A stretch of DNA of 64,000 bases from Alicyclobacillus_A sp963788285 (GTDB lineage: Bacteria > Bacillota > Bacilli > Alicyclobacillales > Alicyclobacillaceae): positions 135,616 through 199,615 of the forward strand of contig CAWBGB010000015.1 in NCBI GenBank assembly GCA_963788285.1, given 5' to 3'. Below, piece after piece: positions 8,479-16,478 of the stretch (position 1 is the stretch's first letter; each line of letters opens with the position of its first letter). A program made the position numbers and the translations under genes. The notes beneath the pieces were generated by a model that ran no database searches, had not been told where the DNA came from, and was given only the letters and a program-made list of their open reading frames with translations.

Positions 8479-8511
8479 GGCCACCCTAGCCAATGTGGGG
8501 TGGCCCTTTTT
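8479..8511 (+). terminator. Intrinsic terminator
   Basis: GGCCACCC (8479-8486) pairs with GGGTGGCC (8498-8505) around a short loop and is followed by CTTTTT. It lies 45 bp downstream of the GT4 gene stop. Confidence 0.85.
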
Positions 8512-8765
8512 GCGAGGCCCTAACCCTTCTACTACACCCCCATCGGAGGCACCAAAGGACGGTTTATCGTGATACTTTCATGAGCGATTTGTGAAATTCA
8601 ACCAGATCTCTTCATCTAATTTTGAAATGGCACAGATCATTTTGGTTGAATATATGGAAACTTCGTGCATGTTGAGGAAAAAGGCCGAATATCTATGTCA
8701 TGACTTCTGCCGAAGCAATTCATAGACAACATAATGTTGCTTCGACATGGCACGAGGTGGAACGC

Positions 8766-9290
8766 ATGGACACAGCAAGGCGATTTGATGAGCAATGGGT
8801 TCGTTCTACAGGGAAAAGTCGTATCGTGGGTATGGCAAAGGATCCGGGTACAATGTTTGCCTATTGGGAAGTGGACTCTCTTCGCAAAGCGATGCTGAGT
8901 CGGCACTTCTGCTCTGGTTGGGACAAGCTCCCGCTGTATCTATGTGTTTACGATGTGACACATTGCTGGTTTGATGGAACCAATGCTCCACTGGCAGCGC
9001 GATGCCGTGTTCACTCGGAAACGGACAATTGGTACTTTCACGACTTGCAACCCCATCGAAACTACATCGTCGATCTAGCCACCACAACCATCCATGACCG
9101 TTTGTTTTCCATACTGCGTTCGAATGTCGTGACTCTTCCACCCGCGAAAGCAGACGCATCCCAGCCACAAGTACAATTTGTCCCGATGTTACCGCTGAAC
9201 ACCTCGCAACGACACCCTTATGAATCCACATTTGACGGGTATCACATGTACGAGCGGGAGGAGGACAACGTATGCCCGATGGATATTTGA
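8766..9290 (+). CDS. DUF4912 domain protein
   Basis: About 174 residues from the ATG at 8766, which has GAGGTGG six bases upstream. The frame stays open to ATG 8700 without a good ribosome site. The core matches the DUF4912 pattern: a conserved DPGTMFAYWEVD block, LCVYDVT, and WYFHDLQPHRNYIVDLA, a beta-sandwich-like arrangement. The function is not established. In Bacillota and Cyanobacteria such genes are often next to GH57 branching enzymes, and here the gene overlaps the GH57-GT4 fusion by 19 bp, implying co-translation. A carbohydrate-binding or scaffold role for alpha-glucan synthesis is inference. Confidence 0.75.
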   Translation: MDTARRFDEQWVRSTGKSRIVGMAKDPGTMFAYWEVDSLRKAMLSRHFCSGWDKLPLYLCVYDVTHCWFDGTNAPLAARCRVHSETDNWYFHDLQPHRNYIVDLATTTIHDRLFSILRSNVVTLPPAKADASQPQVQFVPMLPLNTSQRHPYESTFDGYHMYEREEDNVCPMDI

Positions 9291-12067
9291 ATTTGGTATT
9301 GCATGCGCATCTACCTTTCGTTCGTCATCCCGAACGAGATGATCTCTTGGAAGAACGCTGGTTGTTCGAAGCCATTTCGGAAACGTACATCCCTCTCTTG
9401 CAAGTCTTTCATCGATTGCTTCATGACGGAGTCGATTTTCGGGTGACGATATCCCTGTCGCCGCCGTTAATATCGATGCTGACGGATTCCCTGATGCAGT
9501 CGAGATTCCAGAATCATATGTACAAACTCATTGCCCTGGCTGAATCCGAAGTCGTCCGTACCAAAAACCATCCACACCTCAACGCCTTGGCAAACGCATA
9601 CCTGACAAGATTTCGAGACATCCTGGATTTCTTTGAAGCTTATCAACGTAACCTTCTACCCGCATTTGCTCAGCTCCACAGGGCCGGGAAAGTGGAACTC
9701 ATGACAAGCGCGGCCACACATGCCTTTCTTCCGTTTATTGAAACAGATGAAGCTTTACGAGCGCAGATTGCAACCGCTGTCGATGTCTTTCGCGAACACT
9801 TTGGTACGAGCCCAGCTGGGATGTGGTTGCCAGAATGTGCGTACACTCCCCGCGTTGACCATTGGCTCAAGGAGTTTGGCATTCGCTATTTTTTCACGGA
9901 CACTCACGGGCTGGCTTCCGCGCATCCTCGGCCTGTCTTTGGTACGTTTGCACCTGTGCTGACGCCTGCAGGAATTGCTGTGTTTGCGCGCGATGCAGAG
10001 TCGTCCCAGCAAGTCTGGAGCAGCGAATGCGGGTATCCCGGGGACTTTGAATATCGGGAATATTACCGCGACATCGGCCATGATTTGGACGAGGACTACA
10101 TCCGTCCCTACATTCATCCAAACGGAATACGGGTAGATACGGGAATCAAATACTACAGAATCACGGGAAAAACCGAAGACAAAGCCCTATACGACTTCTG
10201 CCGTGCGCGTGACAAGGCAGCTTTACATGCAGGAAATTTTATGTTTCATCGGCAACGGCAAGTGGAACACATCAAGAGCATCATGGGCCGCGCTCCACTC
10301 ATCACAGCGCCTTATGACGCTGAGCTTTTCGGTCACTGGTGGTACGAGGGACCCGTATTCATTGACATGCTCCTCCGAAAATTGCATTACGACCAAACAA
10401 CACTCAAGACCATTACACCATCCGAATACTTGGCGTTATACCAAGACTTTCAATCTTGTGAACTCTCTATGTCAACGTGGGGGCGAGACGGATTTGGCGA
10501 CGTATGGCTGAACGGGTCCAACGATTGGATTTACCCTGCACTGCATGACTGTGAGCAACAAATGATTCGACTGGCAGATACGCACCCGAACCCGTCCCCA
10601 CTCGTTCGCCGGGCGTTAAATCAGGCTGCGCGCGAGCTAATGTTGGCTCAAAGCAGTGATTGGGCGTTCATCATGGATACCAAAACGATGGTGGATTACG
10701 CCGTGAAACGGACCAAACATCACGTCAATCGCTTTCGTACTTTAGCGTGCATGGTGCGTGAGCATCGCGTCGACGAAGGGTACCTAACCGACCTTGAATA
10801 CATCGACAATCTCTTCCCAAACGTTCATTACGAGCATTATCAGTCCCAGCGCAGTTTCAGCGATGACATACCCAAACACGGTTCTCCAAAGTTGCGTGTC
10901 CTTCTGCTTTCTTGGGAATTTCCCCCCATGACCGTCGGAGGACTGGCACGGCATGTCTACGACTTGTCCAGGCATTTGGTACATCAGGGTTGCGAAGTCC
11001 ACGTGGTTACGACAGCCATTGGCAATTATCCACTCCATGAAGTGGTGGAGGGGGTCCATGTCCATCGCGTCCAAGTCCGACAGCCCGATGGAGGAGAATT
11101 TATTCACTTCGTGTTCCAACTGAACCTCATGATGCTGGACCAGTGCCGTAGCTTGATAGATCAAGAAGGGCTGTCGTTTGACATCATCCATGCGCACGAT
11201 TGGCTCGTCGCCGACGTGGCAAAAGTATTGAAGGGCCTGTACCGCCATCCATTGATTGCCACGATACACGCCACAGAGCACGGGCGTAATCACGGGATTT
11301 ACACGGAAGTACAGCGTCATATTCATCAACGGGAATGGGAGCTGACGTACGAAGCAGGGCGCGTCATTGTGTGTAGTACGTACATGAAGCACGAGGTAGA
11401 AACGGCCTTTACACTACCGGTAGATAAGATTGATATTCTCCCAAACGGCGTCGACAAGCATCTGTTACAGGTCGCTGCAACAGATGATGTGCTGAACAAA
11501 GCACCTTACGCGAAAGAATCAGAACCGATGGTACTCTTCCTAGGCCGACTTGTGCGTGAAAAAGGGGTGCACCTATTACTCTCAGCAGCACCTACGATTT
11601 TAGAAGAGTTTCCAGATGTGAAATTTGTCATCGTGGGCAAAGGGCCAATGCTGGACCATCTCGAACTGCAGGCACAGCAGCTCGGCATTTCCGGCCGGGT
11701 TGAGTTTGCCGGATTCTTGGACGATACCACACGCAATCGCCTATTGCGCGTGGCTGATATTGCAGTTTTCCCCAGCTTGTACGAACCTTTCGGCATCGTT
11801 GCGTTGGAAGCGATGGCTGTACAGACGCCGGTGATTGCCGCCGACGTCGGAGGGCTCTCAGACATCGTTCGCCACGAGCATAACGGACTGACAACCCTGC
11901 CAAATGACGTTCAGTCTCTTTCCACTCAAGTTCGGAGACTGCTAAGAGACCGAGAATTGGGGAGAAAACTGGCTCATGTTGCTGAACAGGATTTGTCTCG
12001 CTTTGACTGGCGCAACATCGCTGAAAAGACCATCGAGATCTATGGGCGTGTACTTGTGCCATCGTAA
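9272..12067 (+). CDS. Fusion of GH57 1,4-alpha-glucan branching enzyme and GT4 glycogen-synthase-like domain
   Basis: A 931-residue bifunctional-looking protein. Residues ~1-530 are a GH57/DUF1957 branching enzyme: HAHLPFVRHP at the start, the nucleophile Glu188 in WLPECAY and the acid/base Asp349 in APYDAELFGHWW, followed by the helical domain ending with SSDWAFIMDTKTMVDYA. Residues ~540-930 are a GT-B glycosyltransferase of the GT4/GlgA kind: LLLSWEFPPMTVGGLARHV, IHAHDWLVADV, ILPNGVDKHLL, VLFLGRLVREKGVHLL and the donor-site motif PSLYEPFGIVALEAMA. Elongation by the GT and branching by the GH57 in one chain would make a compact alpha-glucan synthase. The ribosome site GGGAGGAGG (9257-9265) precedes ATG 9272. 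No frameshift or linker decay is seen. Confidence 0.9.
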   Translation: MPDGYLNLVLHAHLPFVRHPERDDLLEERWLFEAISETYIPLLQVFHRLLHDGVDFRVTISLSPPLISMLTDSLMQSRFQNHMYKLIALAESEVVRTKNHPHLNALANAYLTRFRDILDFFEAYQRNLLPAFAQLHRAGKVELMTSAATHAFLPFIETDEALRAQIATAVDVFREHFGTSPAGMWLPECAYTPRVDHWLKEFGIRYFFTDTHGLASAHPRPVFGTFAPVLTPAGIAVFARDAESSQQVWSSECGYPGDFEYREYYRDIGHDLDEDYIRPYIHPNGIRVDTGIKYYRITGKTEDKALYDFCRARDKAALHAGNFMFHRQRQVEHIKSIMGRAPLITAPYDAELFGHWWYEGPVFIDMLLRKLHYDQTTLKTITPSEYLALYQDFQSCELSMSTWGRDGFGDVWLNGSNDWIYPALHDCEQQMIRLADTHPNPSPLVRRALNQAARELMLAQSSDWAFIMDTKTMVDYAVKRTKHHVNRFRTLACMVREHRVDEGYLTDLEYIDNLFPNVHYEHYQSQRSFSDDIPKHGSPKLRVLLLSWEFPPMTVGGLARHVYDLSRHLVHQGCEVHVVTTAIGNYPLHEVVEGVHVHRVQVRQPDGGEFIHFVFQLNLMMLDQCRSLIDQEGLSFDIIHAHDWLVADVAKVLKGLYRHPLIATIHATEHGRNHGIYTEVQRHIHQREWELTYEAGRVIVCSTYMKHEVETAFTLPVDKIDILPNGVDKHLLQVAATDDVLNKAPYAKESEPMVLFLGRLVREKGVHLLLSAAPTILEEFPDVKFVIVGKGPMLDHLELQAQQLGISGRVEFAGFLDDTTRNRLLRVADIAVFPSLYEPFGIVALEAMAVQTPVIAADVGGLSDIVRHEHNGLTTLPNDVQSLSTQVRRLLRDRELGRKLAHVAEQDLSRFDWRNIAEKTIEIYGRVLVPS

Positions 12068-12243
12068 CGGTGAGCCAAACTGACAACAGAACGCAACAAA
12101 GGGGCTACGAGTCTAGTGATAGACAGAAGTTTCAATAAAAATAAATGTAAACGGATACGAGTTGTCATACTCGATTTTGAAAGTTTATATACTGCCACAT
12201 CAACACATTTTCATGTTAATGCGCAGACAAAGGGGAATGAGAC

Positions 12244-12993
12244 ATGAGAGCCGTGATTATGGCAGGAGGAAAGGGGACTCGGCTTCACCCACTAACGAAC
12301 CGCATGCCAAAGCCGATGCTTCAACTCGTAGACCGTCCAACCATGGAGTACATCGTGGAGATCCTTGCGGAACACGGGTTCACGGACATCACGATGACGG
12401 TTTGCTACATGGCTGATGTCATTCAAAATTATTTTAGAAATGGCGAGAAGTGGGGCGTGCATATCGAATATCAGCAAGAGTCGGTTCCCTTGGGAACGGC
12501 AGGTGGAGTAAAGCTTCTCGAGGACAGGCTCAACGAAACGTTTATTGTGATGAGCGGGGATGGGCTCACGGATTTTAACCTGTCTCAGGCCCTGGATGAG
12601 CACCGTCGAAACGGTGGGATGGCAACAATCCTACTCAAAAAAGTTCAATGCCCGCTTGGATATGGTACGGTTGAAACGGATGAATGCGGACGAATTACTC
12701 AGTTCGTTGAAAAACCACAGACGTGGATAGATGGAAACCGATACTTGGTGAACACGGGCATTTATATTTTGGAGCCAAAGATTTTTGATGAAATCCCGGC
12801 AAGCCAACCATTTGACTTTGGTTCAGAGCTGTTTCCTCTGCTTGTCAAAAAAGGCGTTCCCATTTACGGGTACGAAGCCCAAGGATACTGGTCTGATGTA
12901 GGCACGTTGCAGCAATACTACCAAGCACAACTGGACATGATTCACGGCCGTGTGAAAGTGAATCTACCTGTCGACATCGCTCCTGCACTGTGA
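12244..12993 (+). CDS. Sugar nucleotidyltransferase (glucose/mannose-1-phosphate type)
   Basis: A 249-residue NTP-transferase with the signature MRAVIMAGGKGTRLHPLT, KPMLQLVDRPTMEYIV, the base/ribose motif ESVPLGTAGGVK and metal Asp in VMSGDG. FVEKP and NTGIYILEP follow. It forms an NDP-sugar from a sugar-1-phosphate. There is no C-terminal left-handed helix, so it is shorter than GlgC and closer to RmlA/ManC-type minimal enzymes. Its position after the glucan synthase fusion suggests supply of the sugar nucleotide for that enzyme, but the base and sugar cannot be fixed from sequence. ATG 12244 follows AAAGGGG. Confidence 0.85.
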   Translation: MRAVIMAGGKGTRLHPLTNRMPKPMLQLVDRPTMEYIVEILAEHGFTDITMTVCYMADVIQNYFRNGEKWGVHIEYQQESVPLGTAGGVKLLEDRLNETFIVMSGDGLTDFNLSQALDEHRRNGGMATILLKKVQCPLGYGTVETDECGRITQFVEKPQTWIDGNRYLVNTGIYILEPKIFDEIPASQPFDFGSELFPLLVKKGVPIYGYEAQGYWSDVGTLQQYYQAQLDMIHGRVKVNLPVDIAPAL

Positions 12994-13059
12994 CAAGCCC
13001 AAATTGGTCACGACCTTCCCGACCTCACCTTAGACTGGTGGAGAGGGAGGGTTTTTTCT

Positions 13060-14082
13060 ATGCGAGACCAGGTGCAGCGTGCTTTAGATACTTTACAGCG
13101 AGCGAACGGCCTCTATGTAGCAAGCCCTTCAAGCACGTATCACTATGTCTGGATTCGAGATAATTGCTACATTGCTCTGTCTGAACTCCATCGTGACAAT
13201 GGCCGTTTTGAAAAAATTTACCACGGTATGTTGGATATTTTTAAAGAATACGAGTGGAAGTTGGCGTACCATGCACAACAGCGGCCCGTGGCCACATTCG
13301 AGTATATTCATCCCCGATATTCAGCGGATACCTTAGAGGAAATTGCAGATCCCTGGGGCAATGCCCAGAATGACGCGATTGGCGCTTTTTTGTTTGGAAT
13401 TGGCCAAGGATTGCGACGCGGAAAACCGATGTTGCGGAACGAATTGGACAGACGCATTGTGTCTCTTCTGATTCAATATCTGCGTACACTTGAATTTTGG
13501 AATGACGAAGACAACGGGATGTGGGAGGAAAATCGTGAACGGCACGCAAGCAGCATCGGTGCATGTACGGCAGGACTTTTGGCCGTCCAGCCGTATTTCG
13601 ATGTGGAGTGGAAACTCATCCAATGTGGATTGTGGGCATTGTATGAACTCGTGCCGCGAGAAAGCGCCACTAAAGCGACGGACCTCGCGTTGTTAAGTCT
13701 CATTTATCCCTACAGGTTGTTACCTGAACCGGTCGCACATGTCGTTGTGAACCATGTTGAGGATTGTTTGCTTCGCCAGAGGGGCGTCATTCGCTATCGT
13801 GGAGACCAATACTATGCAGAGGGTGGGCGAGAAGCGGAGTGGTGCATGGGCCTACCGTGGTTAGGATTGTGTCACGCTCAGTTAGACAACCGCGAAAAAG
13901 CGCTCGAGTATTTGATACGAACCACACAAGTGATGTCTTCGAACACGGAAATCCCTGAGCTGTACGTTCCGGAGCACGACACCGTCAATGAAAACACGCC
14001 ACTTGGATGGGCGCATGCGCTCTTTTTGGTTTTGTTCGACACCATCTGTCTTCCGCACGCACAGCGTCCCATGTTCGACTGA
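13060..14082 (+). CDS. GH15-like glucoamylase / phosphorylase-kinase-alpha-like protein
   Basis: 340 residues of an (alpha/alpha)6-barrel type: YHYVWIRDNCYIALS near the N-terminus, WGNAQNDAIGAFLFG, WEENRERHASSIGAC (candidate general acid region), and PELYVPEHDTVNENTPLGWAHAL (candidate base and C-terminal barrel closure). These are GH15/phosphorylase-kinase regulatory-subunit hallmarks. It lacks a signal peptide and the N-terminal beta-sandwich of secreted glucoamylases, so an intracellular role in trimming or sensing the alpha-glucan made by the upstream fusion is likely. GAGGGAGGG precedes ATG 13060. It may hydrolyse alpha-1,4/1,6 or trehalose-type linkages; the specificity is not readable. 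Confidence 0.75.
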   Translation: MRDQVQRALDTLQRANGLYVASPSSTYHYVWIRDNCYIALSELHRDNGRFEKIYHGMLDIFKEYEWKLAYHAQQRPVATFEYIHPRYSADTLEEIADPWGNAQNDAIGAFLFGIGQGLRRGKPMLRNELDRRIVSLLIQYLRTLEFWNDEDNGMWEENRERHASSIGACTAGLLAVQPYFDVEWKLIQCGLWALYELVPRESATKATDLALLSLIYPYRLLPEPVAHVVVNHVEDCLLRQRGVIRYRGDQYYAEGGREAEWCMGLPWLGLCHAQLDNREKALEYLIRTTQVMSSNTEIPELYVPEHDTVNENTPLGWAHALFLVLFDTICLPHAQRPMFD

Positions 14083-14304
14083 ATCAGAATATCACAGCAT
14101 TCTTCAGTAACAGATGGCAGACAGGGCAGCAAATGGATCATCCATACACAAGTTTTAGTTGAATTTTTGATACGACTTGGACTATGATGAAACCGTATTC
14201 GTTTTGTAAGACCCGTTGTCACAATTTCATACTTGCAGCGATTTGCAAAGTAGCGACATCTCGTCGTGTGAACCACTTTCGTGGAATGATGCAAATCGCT
14301 CACG

Positions 14305-14511
14305 GCAGGAAAGGTGTTCCCCTCAGGATGATTGAAAACACGGCAGTCGTACATCGCTTCTGTTCTGAGGTGAACTGAAATGGGAAACCGGTGCAAGTCC
14401 GGTGCGGTCCCGCCACTGTAAGGGTGAGCCACCATTCATATCCACTGAGCATCCGCTTGGGAAGGGAATGGACGGCTGTGACCCCGAGCCAGGAGACCAG
14501 CCTTTTCTGTA
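14305..14511 (+). promoter_or_regulatory. Cobalamin (B12) riboswitch aptamer
   Basis: The conserved core is present in order: AAAGGTGTTCC, then GGGAAACCGGTGCAAGTCCGG followed by TGCGGTCCCGCCACTGTAA, then GTGACCCCGAGCCAGGAGACC (the B12 box). A closing helix P1 can form between CAGGAAAGG (14306-14314) and CCTTTTCTG (14501-14509). It lies upstream of cbiX and the whole corrin operon and is expected to shut the operon off when adenosylcobalamin is plentiful, acting through the terminator at 14614-14644. Confidence 0.97.
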
Positions 14512-14613
14512 AACACCACTGGAGTGTTGTCCAAAGCCAGCGTTGATTTGGACCACTACCTGGAACCTACGGTCGATAGGGAGGTGTTTGTGGGCGACTC
14601 ATGTCGTGTACAG

Positions 14614-14644
14614 GCACTCTTTTACCGAAAAGAGTGCTTTTTTT
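14614..14644 (+). terminator. Riboswitch expression-platform terminator
   Basis: GCACTCTTTT (14614-14623) pairs perfectly with AAAAGAGTGC (14628-14637) around a 4-nt loop and runs directly into seven T residues. It sits between the B12 aptamer and cbiX, as expected for transcriptional control by premature termination. Confidence 0.92.
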
Positions 14645-14693
14645 GTTGGAGGTTGCCCCAAGCCTTTCTCCTACCAGAATTAGGAGGGTACAG

Positions 14694-15623
14694 ATGAAAG
14701 AGATTACACTTTTGATTGGCCACGGCAGTCGGGACGCCGACGGAAATCAGGAATTTATGAATTTTGTCAATGAAATCCGCCGCACTTCGCCGGAACAACA
14801 TTTTGAAGCCTGTTTCCTTGAATTAGCGACTCCCACGATTCCAGAGGGTATCGACGCGTGTGTCCAACAGGGTGCAGACCGGATTGTGGTTGTCCCTGTG
14901 ATTCTTCTTGCTGCGTCGCATGTCAAACTGGAAATCCCAGAGTGCCTCGACGCAGCTCGCAAAAAATACCCGAATGTTGAGATTGTTTATGGGCGAAATA
15001 TTGGCCTCCACGAACACATGATTGAGTTGCTCCTTACCCGATTTTACGAACAGACGGGGTCCTTTTCACAGGACGATATCCACTGTCAAACAGCGATTGT
15101 GCTGATGGGTCGCGGCAGCAGTGATCCGGACGCCAACGGTGACCTATACAAGCTTGCACGCCAGTTGTGGGAGCGTACTGGCGTGCTGACGGTCGAAGTG
15201 TGTTTCACCGGGATTACGTTCCCTAGACTACCGGACGGTATCCGCCGAGCGGTATCACTTGGTGCCAAGCGCTTGGTGGTCGTTCCCTATTTTCTGTTCA
15301 CGGGTGTCCTCATCAAACGGATGCAAAGTGTTTTACAAGAAGTGCACTCGGCGTACCCCACTGTACCGATGTACATGGCGGACTATTTCGGGATGCACCA
15401 CCGACTGGTGGACATTGTTCTGGACCGTCTAGAGGAAGCTCGACGCGGGCAGGCCTTCATGAATTGTGACTTGTGTAAATACCGCAAGTTGGCGGTCCAT
15501 GAGCACTCTCATGACCATTCCCATCATCATGGACACGACCACACGCATCATCAGGACCACCAACATGGGCATGACCATCATCATTCCCATGCCCATCATG
15601 ACGAAGTTGGGTCCCGCGGATAA
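14694..15623 (+). CDS. cbiX: Sirohydrochlorin cobaltochelatase, long form
   Basis: 309 residues. It inserts Co2+ into sirohydrochlorin to start the early-cobalt (anaerobic) corrin route. There are two tandem CbiX/ferrochelatase-like halves. The first has the catalytic pair His10 (LIGHGSRDADG) and His76 (LLAASHVKLE). The second (residues ~134-250) repeats the fold with GRGSSDPDANGDL but no equivalent histidines. A C-terminal MNCDLC (MxCxxC, Cys258/Cys261), as in the Fe-S-containing Bacillus megaterium CbiX, is followed by a tail (269-302) with 20 histidines in 34 residues, probably a cobalt or nickel store. The start is ATG 14694 with TAGGAGGG upstream. The longer frame to 14601 begins inside the riboswitch terminator and is rejected. 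Confidence 0.95.
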   Translation: MKEITLLIGHGSRDADGNQEFMNFVNEIRRTSPEQHFEACFLELATPTIPEGIDACVQQGADRIVVVPVILLAASHVKLEIPECLDAARKKYPNVEIVYGRNIGLHEHMIELLLTRFYEQTGSFSQDDIHCQTAIVLMGRGSSDPDANGDLYKLARQLWERTGVLTVEVCFTGITFPRLPDGIRRAVSLGAKRLVVVPYFLFTGVLIKRMQSVLQEVHSAYPTVPMYMADYFGMHHRLVDIVLDRLEEARRGQAFMNCDLCKYRKLAVHEHSHDHSHHHGHDHTHHQDHQHGHDHHHSHAHHDEVGSRG

Positions 15624-15637
15624 CAGGAGTGGATGAT

Positions 15638-16396
15638 ATGACGGGGCGCGTGTTTCTCATCGGTGCGGGGCCTGGGGACCCCGGTTTGCTGACGTTGAAA
15701 GCCAAAGACTGCCTAGAACGGTCGGATGTCGTCGTGTACGACCGTCTTGTATCCCCGGAAATTTTGGCGTTTATCCCTGGCCGCGCGGAACGAATTTACG
15801 TTGGGAAGGAAGCAAGTAACCATACCTTGCCGCAGGCAGAGATTGAGGCCTTGCTGGTGGAGACGGCGCTGCGCGGTCATACCGTCTCTCGATTGAAGGG
15901 AGGAGATCCGTTCGTATATGGGCGCGGAGCAGAAGAAGCCGAAGCGCTCGCAGCAAAGGGAATTTCGTTTGAAATCGTTCCAGGCATCAGTTCTGCTATC
16001 GCAGCGCCGGCCTACGCTGGCATTCCATTGACGCACAGGACGCTTGCTTCCGGGTTTCACGTGGTGACTGGACACGAGTGCCTCCATTCCACAGGGACTC
16101 CGTGGCAAGTGCTTGCGCTTTCCAGCCAGACCTTGGTCATCCTCATGGGGATGGGACACCTGCAAGAGATAGCCGACAAATTAATCTCACATGGTCGTGC
16201 TTCCGATACGCCAGTTGCTGTGGTGCGTTGGGGTACCACCTCTCGTCAGGAAGTGGTCGTTGGTACACTTGCGACCATAGCCGCTGTCGTGGCGGAGAAC
16301 CAATTGAAACCACCGGCTGTGATTGTGGTGGGAGATGTCGTCCGACTCCGCGACAAACTGCACTGGTTTGAACCGGAAATGAAATTGTCACTGTAG
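15638..16396 (+). CDS. cobA: Uroporphyrinogen-III C-methyltransferase (SUMT)
   Basis: About 252 residues of the tetrapyrrole-methylase family. It methylates uroporphyrinogen III at C2 and C7 using SAM, giving precorrin-2 for both siroheme and cobalamin. The SAM-binding VFLIGAGPGDPGLLTLKA opens the protein, followed by YDRLVSPEIL, LKGGDPFVYGRGAEE, VPGISSAIAAPAYAGIPLTHR and VVRWGTT, all diagnostic for SUMT. The length equals stand-alone SUMT, with no CysG dehydrogenase fused (that activity is encoded separately at 32878). AGGAG at 15625-15629 is 8 nt before ATG 15638, so the in-frame GTG at 15629 is not used. Confidence 0.95.
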   Translation: MTGRVFLIGAGPGDPGLLTLKAKDCLERSDVVVYDRLVSPEILAFIPGRAERIYVGKEASNHTLPQAEIEALLVETALRGHTVSRLKGGDPFVYGRGAEEAEALAAKGISFEIVPGISSAIAAPAYAGIPLTHRTLASGFHVVTGHECLHSTGTPWQVLALSSQTLVILMGMGHLQEIADKLISHGRASDTPVAVVRWGTTSRQEVVVGTLATIAAVVAENQLKPPAVIVVGDVVRLRDKLHWFEPEMKLSL

Positions 16397-16427
16397 ACGA
16401 CAACGATGTGAGGTACACGGATGAGGG

Positions 16428-16460
16428 GGACTTGGTCTCCAGTGGAGACCATCTAAGTCC
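16428..16460 (+). repeat. Strong two-part hairpin between cobA and cbiH60
   Basis: GGTCTCC (16434-16440) pairs with GGAGACC (16444-16450) over a 3-nt loop. An outer GGACTT (16428-16433) pairs with AAGTCC (16455-16460), leaving an ATCT bulge. There is no T-run, so it is not a terminator. It may act as an mRNA processing or stability element inside the operon, which otherwise has almost no spacers. Confidence 0.6.
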
Positions 16461-16478
16461 GCGAAGCGAGGGATAGAC

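Noticed and set aside
14601..14693. N-terminal extension of cbiX
   Set aside because: It would start inside the riboswitch terminator; ATG 14694 has the ribosome site and the family-typical N-terminus.
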